A stretch of DNA of 11,204 nucleotides from Phycisphaerae bacterium (GTDB lineage: Bacteria > Planctomycetota > Phycisphaerae > UBA1845). Each line of letters begins with the position of its first letter. The first letter of the stretch is position 1. Under the pieces are notes generated by a model. That model was not told where the DNA came from. It worked only from the letters and a program-made list of their open reading frames with translations, and searched no databases. Below, piece after piece: positions 7,066 through 11,204 of the stretch. A program made the position numbers and the translations under genes. The stretch lies in contig JAJDDS010000374.1 of assembly GCA_029260195.1 (NCBI GenBank), positions 1 through 11,204 on the forward strand, given 5' to 3'.

Positions 7066-8151
7066 CTACTTCTGAAAGATCGGCAAAAGACGGTTCGGCA
7101 TCTGCAAGACGATCAACGCCATCGCCGTCCCATATTCCCGCCCCGCCTGCCCCCGCCAGTATCCTCCGTCAGCCTGTTTCCCCAACAGTTCGTCACGAAT
7201 CGCGGGCCACCAGCTGGACCACCGTGCCTCACCGCCCAGGTACATCGCCTGCGCGGCGTAGTAGTGGCCGTAGAAATAGTGCCCGACGCTCTGTTCGCTC
7301 GGCGGTGTGAACCTCGCGCAGAATTCTAGTCCTTTGGAAACCACTTCTCCACCGTAAACGCCGGCATACTGCAGTGCAGCCACGCCCGCCGCCGACCTTG
7401 CAAACGCCGACGTCCCCGACGTATTCATGTACCGAAACCCTCCGTCGGGGTTCTGGCTGGCGCGGACATACTCGACCGCGCGATCGACGACTGATTTCTC
7501 GACGTATAGACCCGCGTTGCGCGCCGCCCGAAGTGCCATCATCTGGCACACCGTCACCGAAATATCCGCGTCATGCCGTACGGGCTGATAACGCCAACCG
7601 CCCTCGTCGTTCTGCGTCGTCACGATCAGGCGGACGGCTTTGCGCAGCGTCTCCTGTACGTCGTCGCGTCGCGTCATCCCGTACACTTCAGCCAGAAACA
7701 GCGTCGCGAATCCATGTCCGTACATCGGACCATGCGACGTCTCCGCCGCGAGCAACCCACTCTCCGAACCGTGGGCGATCACAAAATCAATGCACCCGTC
7801 GATCACCGCCCCATACCGACCCCGCCCCGGCGTATCACCATTGGCCAAGAACGCCAGACCCACCAGACCCGTAATCCCCACATGCCGACCATAGTGCGAC
7901 AGACTTCCAAACGATCCGTCGTCCTGCTGTTCCCCCGACAGCCAGTGCAATCCGCGTTCGACGCCGTCCGCCGCCGCGGCGTCCGGCGCGCCACTCGCTC
8001 CGCGTGCCGCTGGCAGCTCGCTGCCAGTGCTGCCACCACCACCCGCGCTCAACACCGCGCCGATCATCCACGAAACCGCGCGGTTCATCCCGCCCCGGGT
8101 CCGCCGTTTGTCACAACGCGGAACACCACTGTCTCCCGCGGATCCCGTCAT
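7066..8151 (-). CDS. Prenyltransferase/squalene-oxidase repeat protein, predicted exported
   Basis: A 361-residue alpha/alpha-barrel protein built from the repeats found in squalene-hopene cyclases and protein prenyltransferase beta subunits. Repeat-type motifs are GLHWLSGEQQDDGSFG (67-82), TTQNDEGGWRY (178-188), ASQNPDGGFRYM (231-242) and LLGKQADGGYW (322-332). The sequence HDADISVT (193-200) sits where cyclases carry the catalytic DxDDTA acid motif, but only the first and third Asp are kept. The length is also about half that of a full cyclase, so a true triterpene cyclase is unlikely. A hydrophobic stretch after Met22 (MNRAVSWMIGAVLSAGGG) suggests export. The start at 8149-8151 overlaps the previous stop as ATGA, which strongly supports it and indicates coupled translation. 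The same type of protein is common in planctomycetes as an uncharacterised secreted protein; ligand and activity are unknown. Confidence 0.85.
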   Translation of the reverse strand: MTGSAGDSGVPRCDKRRTRGGMNRAVSWMIGAVLSAGGGGSTGSELPAARGASGAPDAAAADGVERGLHWLSGEQQDDGSFGSLSHYGRHVGITGLVGLAFLANGDTPGRGRYGAVIDGCIDFVIAHGSESGLLAAETSHGPMYGHGFATLFLAEVYGMTRRDDVQETLRKAVRLIVTTQNDEGGWRYQPVRHDADISVTVCQMMALRAARNAGLYVEKSVVDRAVEYVRASQNPDGGFRYMNTSGTSAFARSAAGVAALQYAGVYGGEVVSKGLEFCARFTPPSEQSVGHYFYGHYYAAQAMYLGGEARWSSWWPAIRDELLGKQADGGYWRGQAGREYGTAMALIVLQMPNRLLPIFQK

Positions 8152-8864
8152 TCTCGATCCCCTTCAGCCAGCGCCCGGTAGTAGCGCTCGATCCAGTCGC
8201 GATACCGTTTCAACGACTGCTCGCTCGCGCCCTGGATCACCTCTTCCCTATCGCGCGCCGGCAGGTGCCCCCATCCGCGACGCAGTTCACGCAGCGGTCC
8301 AACCGCCGATCTTTCCGCCTCGCCCGGCGCGGACGTGCCTTCCCCGCCGCCCTCCGCGGATTCATCCGCCGGACCGGCTTCGCGTCGCTCCGCACTTCCC
8401 GCGCGATCCGCCGGCGTCTTTTTCGGCCGTCGTCGCATGTCGCCAGCTTCGCCACCCCCGGTGCTCCACTTCCCACGCCGCACTGCGGCTGCGATCGCGG
8501 ATTCCAACTCGTTCACAATCCGGCGTTCGATCCGCTGCGTCTCGTCGCCCGGATCGTAACGCCGCAACAACCGTTCCTCGACATCCTTCATCTGCTCCAC
8601 GATGCGCGACATCACGTCCGCATCGCCGGACCCGCCTAGAATCAGACGCTTCGCCAAATCGTCCGCCTGCTTTTTGACTGGCTGATCCGATTTCCCTTCG
8701 CCTCCGGACGCCTGGCCTCGGGCTACCTCCGACGCCGTCATCGCTGCCACCAACATCAGTCCTGCACACGATATGCGCACGCTCCGCATTCGAGACAATC
8801 GAGACCGACCCGCGCCATTCGTTCCCTCCATCCTCCATCCGCGTCCTCGCCTCACGATCATCAC
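8148..8864 (-). CDS. Small exported protein of unknown function in the DUF4175-type operon
   Basis: I do not recognise a named family. The 238-residue frame has a signal-peptide-like stretch at about residues 26-51 (positive MRSVRIS, hydrophobic core, ARGQA). A predicted helical segment follows (about 60-125, with MSRIVEQMKDVEERLLRRYD), then a low-complexity Arg/Glu/Gly/Ala/Ser region (about 130-190). The C-terminus is a compact charged block, LRRGWGHLPARDREEVIQGA to RYYRALAEGD (192-235), which looks like the conserved part of the protein. I chose the GTG at 8862-8864 because a GGAGG lies eight bases ahead; the ATG right after it (8859-8861) would encode the same protein less one residue. The gene begins one base after the DUF4175-like stop and ends in an ATGA overlap with the next gene, so all three are very likely translated together. 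Function: a possible partner of the coiled-coil protein, by context only. Confidence 0.75.
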   Translation of the reverse strand: MMIVRRGRGWRMEGTNGAGRSRLSRMRSVRISCAGLMLVAAMTASEVARGQASGGEGKSDQPVKKQADDLAKRLILGGSGDADVMSRIVEQMKDVEERLLRRYDPGDETQRIERRIVNELESAIAAAVRRGKWSTGGGEAGDMRRRPKKTPADRAGSAERREAGPADESAEGGGEGTSAPGEAERSAVGPLRELRRGWGHLPARDREEVIQGASEQSLKRYRDWIERYYRALAEGDRE

Positions 8865-8865
8865 G

Positions 8866-11204
8866 TCACGAGCCTCCAGTCGCTTTCGACACCACTTCTT
8901 CGGTCAACTCACGAACCTCGCGTTGTCGCAGACCCAGTGCTTCTGCGGCTTGCAGATCGGCTTCGCCCGCCTCGGTGTTCTCGGCACGCCCCGCCTCCAG
9001 GGTCAGAGTGTCCGTCAGCAACTCGACCTGCATCGTTCTGATCATCAGCAATTCCGCAGCCGTCGGAATCGCGACGCGTTCGCCCGCGCGTGGTCCGCCA
9101 TCCCCCCCCCCGCCGCCGGACTCCGCGAACTCATCGCTCGGCGGAAGCGTCGCAGCCTCGCGCAGCGCGCGAATCAGTTGATCCAGCCGCCGGACGATTT
9201 CCGTCTGCGTCTCGATCAGCCCCGCTTCAACCCGCCGCGTACCCAACGCTTCGCGTGAGACGCCCATATCATCCACAATCCGCCCGACGACGCGCGCATA
9301 CACAACTGTTCGCGCGACCGTCTCCCGAATGCCCCTCGTTTCCTCCTCCACGCCATGTTGCAGGTTCGACAGCTTCGCCACTTTGCGCGCCGCCGTGCGA
9401 TTCATCCGCCCACGCGATTCGATCACTTCCATGACCTCGTCCGTCCCCTCGTTGATTCCCGCCTGCCGCGCCCGGACATCTTCCAGCCTGGCGCGTACCG
9501 CAGCCATCATCCGCTGCGACGCGGCGTGCGCCGCCAAACGGACCCGCTCCTCAAGCAGCGCGGAAGCCTCCTTCAACTTCTCGATGGCGGACTCCTGCCG
9601 TTCCACCGCCGAGGCCCCCGCACCCGCCGACAGCCCGTCCACCGCGCGCGCCATGTGTCGCGCGGACTGACCGATCGACCGCCCCGCGTCCGACGTCTCG
9701 TCCGATTCCGCCAGCTCCCTGCCCAGACCGGCGGCGTTGCGCTCCAGACGAGACTGATCCCCGGACTGCCCCGCAAACACTCCCGCGTCCGTCTCGACGG
9801 CGACCGCCTCCCGCGTTGCGGCGGAGAGCGCCTCCTGATCTGCCAACAATTCAGCCACCGCCCTATCGGCGCGTTCCAGGCGTTTGACCAGTTCCGACAA
9901 TCGTCGGACCTCGCGATCCTCCAGTCCCGCCAGCATCTTGGACAATCCGCGCTCTGCCAGACGCTGCTCCACGCCCGCGCCAGCCAACCGATTGTCACCC
10001 ACCGCCGTCGCCGCCCGCCGCATCCGATCCCCGACCTCCGTCGACACGGCCGCCCGCAACGCCGTGCGCACCGTCGCGTCGGTCGCAGGATCCTCCGCCT
10101 TCCGCGACGCCACCGCCTCACGCAACGAACTCAACAGCCCCTCCAACTCCTCCGCCAACTGCCCTTGCTTGCGTTCCACTTGCCGCAGGTCGCGGAGCTG
10201 CGCCCGCGACAGTTCTTCCGTCCGCTTCCCGAGGGTACGACGCCCCAGGGTCTGTGTCTGGTCGCGCAGACGCTGCTGCCGGTCGGCAAGGTCGCGTGTC
10301 TTGTTCACCACGTCCTGAAAATCGCCCCACCGGTCCATCTGTTTGATTAGTTCCCGCAGTCGGTCCGCTGCCGTGTGCCCATGATCGATGGCCTCCGCGA
10401 GCGCGACGCGACCCTCATCGACGCCCCCCAGATCCGACGCCCGATCCAACAACTGCCTCATGAACCGCATCGGCTCGCGCGCAACGCCATCGAGTCCTTC
10501 CGCCCCGCGCCGCAGCACCTCCGCCGACGTTCCACCGGCAATGCCGTTCAACTCCACGCGACGCGCCAGCCGATCGAACCGCGCCGACAATTCGCCGATA
10601 TCGCGCGACACCCCATTCTCACGAACCGCGAGACCCATCGCCCGATCCACCAACCCGTTGGATCGTTCTCCGCTAGAGGTTTTCCGTTCTCCGTTCTTCA
10701 ACCTTCGACTTTCGACGTTCGACTTTCCCTCCCCCGTCGCGTCTTCAGCCAATTCCTCGGCTGCGTCCGTGATCGTCTGTTGCAGCAGCAATCCGCGGCG
10801 CAGACGCTTCCGCAGCAGCCCGAACTCCTCGCGGATTCTCGACTCCAACTCTGCCGCCCCGATCACCTTGATGCGCATCTCCCGCGAGGCCCCAACTTGT
10901 CCGCCGGACGCTTGATACGGACAGTTGTCGACCGCCTCTATGTGGTACAACACCGACGTTGGCGGCGCCAATTCGAGCGACGCGATCTCCCACAAATACT
11001 CCGCCGTCGCCGAGACCCCGGACGCCGACGCCGACACCGTCGCCAACTCCAGCAGCGATCGCGAAAACGCGTCACCGCTCCCCTCGACCCGCCCCACCAG
11101 ACGCAAATCCGTCAGCCCGAAATCATCGCCCGCCCGCACCCGGATCATCACGGCCCCGTCCGGCGTCACCTCCGCCGCCGCCCGCGGCTCGAGTAGCTCC
11201 ACGC
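8866..11204 (-). CDS. Large coiled-coil protein resembling the DUF4175 family, N-terminus beyond the window
   Basis: At least 779 residues are visible; the frame stays open to the window end, so the start and any N-terminal membrane segments lie outside. The first about 115 residues look like an Ig-like beta domain, with RVRAGDDFGLTDLRLVGRV and, later, VLYHIEAVDNCPY. This DDFGL pattern is what I associate with the extracytoplasmic part of DUF4175-like proteins. From about residue 117 to the end it is almost entirely charged helix, rich in Arg, Glu, Ala, Leu and Gln, consistent with long coiled coils. Residues 158-181 are encoded by a degenerate 7-base tandem repeat and look like an insertion. 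A run of five Gly (about residues 697-701) is encoded across a ten-base homopolymer. In planctomycetes such genes usually sit with MoxR, DUF58 and von Willebrand factor A genes; here that part would lie beyond the window. Function unknown, probably an envelope or scaffold protein. Confidence 0.7.
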   Translation of the reverse strand, partial: VELLEPRAAAEVTPDGAVMIRVRAGDDFGLTDLRLVGRVEGSGDAFSRSLLELATVSASASGVSATAEYLWEIASLELAPPTSVLYHIEAVDNCPYQASGGQVGASREMRIKVIGAAELESRIREEFGLLRKRLRRGLLLQQTITDAAEELAEDATGEGKSNVESRRLKNGERKTSSGERSNGLVDRAMGLAVRENGVSRDIGELSARFDRLARRVELNGIAGGTSAEVLRRGAEGLDGVAREPMRFMRQLLDRASDLGGVDEGRVALAEAIDHGHTAADRLRELIKQMDRWGDFQDVVNKTRDLADRQQRLRDQTQTLGRRTLGKRTEELSRAQLRDLRQVERKQGQLAEELEGLLSSLREAVASRKAEDPATDATVRTALRAAVSTEVGDRMRRAATAVGDNRLAGAGVEQRLAERGLSKMLAGLEDREVRRLSELVKRLERADRAVAELLADQEALSAATREAVAVETDAGVFAGQSGDQSRLERNAAGLGRELAESDETSDAGRSIGQSARHMARAVDGLSAGAGASAVERQESAIEKLKEASALLEERVRLAAHAASQRMMAAVRARLEDVRARQAGINEGTDEVMEVIESRGRMNRTAARKVAKLSNLQHGVEEETRGIRETVARTVVYARVVGRIVDDMGVSREALGTRRVEAGLIETQTEIVRRLDQLIRALREAATLPPSDEFAESGGGGGDGGPRAGERVAIPTAAELLMIRTMQVELLTDTLTLEAGRAENTEAGEADLQAAEALGLRQREVRELTEEVVSKATGGS
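8873..8877 (-). promoter_or_regulatory. Ribosome binding site GGAGG inside the end of the DUF4175-like gene
   Basis: Read on the minus strand, GGAGG lies within the last Gly codons of the upstream gene, eight bases before the GTG at 8862-8864 and eleven before the next ATG. It is the strongest Shine-Dalgarno match I found in the cluster, and it decides the start of the small exported protein in favour of GTG. Confidence 0.65.
9102..9111. repeat. Ten-base C/G homopolymer inside the DUF4175-like gene
   Basis: Ten C on the plus strand (ten G on the coding strand) sit in a Gly-rich segment (ESGGGGGDGG). The frame is intact on both sides, so the length as given is the in-frame one. Tracts of this length are prone to slippage and to sequencing error. 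Confidence 0.9.
10661..10730 (-). repeat. Degenerate heptanucleotide tandem repeat, in frame within the DUF4175-like gene
   Basis: On the minus strand the sequence parses cleanly into successive 7-base units related to GTCGAAG or AACGGAG: GTCGAAC (10717-10723), GTCGAAA (10710-10716), GTCGAAG (10703-10709), GTTGAAG, AACGGAG, AACGGAA, AACCTCT, AGCGGAG and AACGATC (10661-10667). A flanking AGGGAAA at 10724-10730 may be a tenth unit. The period of seven ignores codon phase, but nine units are 63 bases (21 codons), so the frame is preserved. The encoded peptide (residues 158-181, Lys/Arg/Ser/Asn/Gly/Glu-rich) contrasts with the Ala/Leu/Glu helix around it. It resembles the short tandem heptamer repeats described in some bacterial genomes; calling it an insertion is an inference. 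Confidence 0.75.

Noticed and set aside
9355..10350. 331-residue open frame on the plus strand
   Set aside because: Antisense to the coiled-coil gene and composed of Arg/Pro/His/Leu low-complexity sequence typical of reversed GC-rich codons.
10375..11196. 273-residue open frame on the plus strand
   Set aside because: Also antisense to the coiled-coil gene, with the same Arg/Pro/His-rich composition and no domain signature.

Overview
The window looks like a chromosomal segment of a GC-rich planctomycete-type bacterium, probably from Planctomycetota. This is an inference from gene content: a PDZ/S41 protease with a very long acidic tail, a VanZ-LamG fusion, an NPCBM-domain secreted protein, a secreted prenyltransferase/squalene-oxidase-repeat protein and a large DUF4175-like coiled-coil protein are a combination I associate with that phylum. 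No marker such as rRNA is present to prove it, and I see no tRNA, rRNA or CRISPR array.

Layout. (1) Positions 3-1223, plus strand: the 3' part of an S41 carboxy-terminal processing protease whose stop codon is the first triplet of an insertion-sequence end. (2) About 1219-1616: a small graveyard of mobile DNA. It holds an IS630-type terminal sequence, the C-terminal third of an IS630 transposase (minus strand), a 39-bp in-frame piece of a lysS 3' end fused to it, and a second, direct copy of the IS-end sequence. (3) Positions 1617-2489, minus strand: a stand-alone SIR2-like protein with the NAD-binding and catalytic Asn/His signatures. Part of this gene is visibly poorer in G+C than its surroundings, so it is a candidate acquired gene, possibly for defence. 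(4) Positions 2567-4024, minus strand: intact lysyl-tRNA synthetase lysS. (5) Positions 4081-11204, minus strand: five co-oriented genes. In transcription order they are a DUF4175-like protein (N-terminus beyond the window), a small exported protein, a prenyltransferase-repeat protein, an NPCBM-domain protein and a VanZ-LamG membrane protein.

The first four genes of that run are packed with gaps or overlaps of 1-4 bases (an ATGA overlap, a Shine-Dalgarno site inside the preceding gene), so they are very probably one operon with translational coupling. Most of its products are predicted to be exported or membrane bound, which points to a cell-envelope task; the task itself is not known to me. 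VanZ-LamG follows after about 110 bases and lysS 56 bases later, so lysS may be read partly from the same transcript.

The most unusual structures are the IS630/lysS-fragment/SIR2 mosaic between the convergent S41 and lysS genes, and a degenerate 7-base tandem repeat lying in frame inside the DUF4175-like gene.
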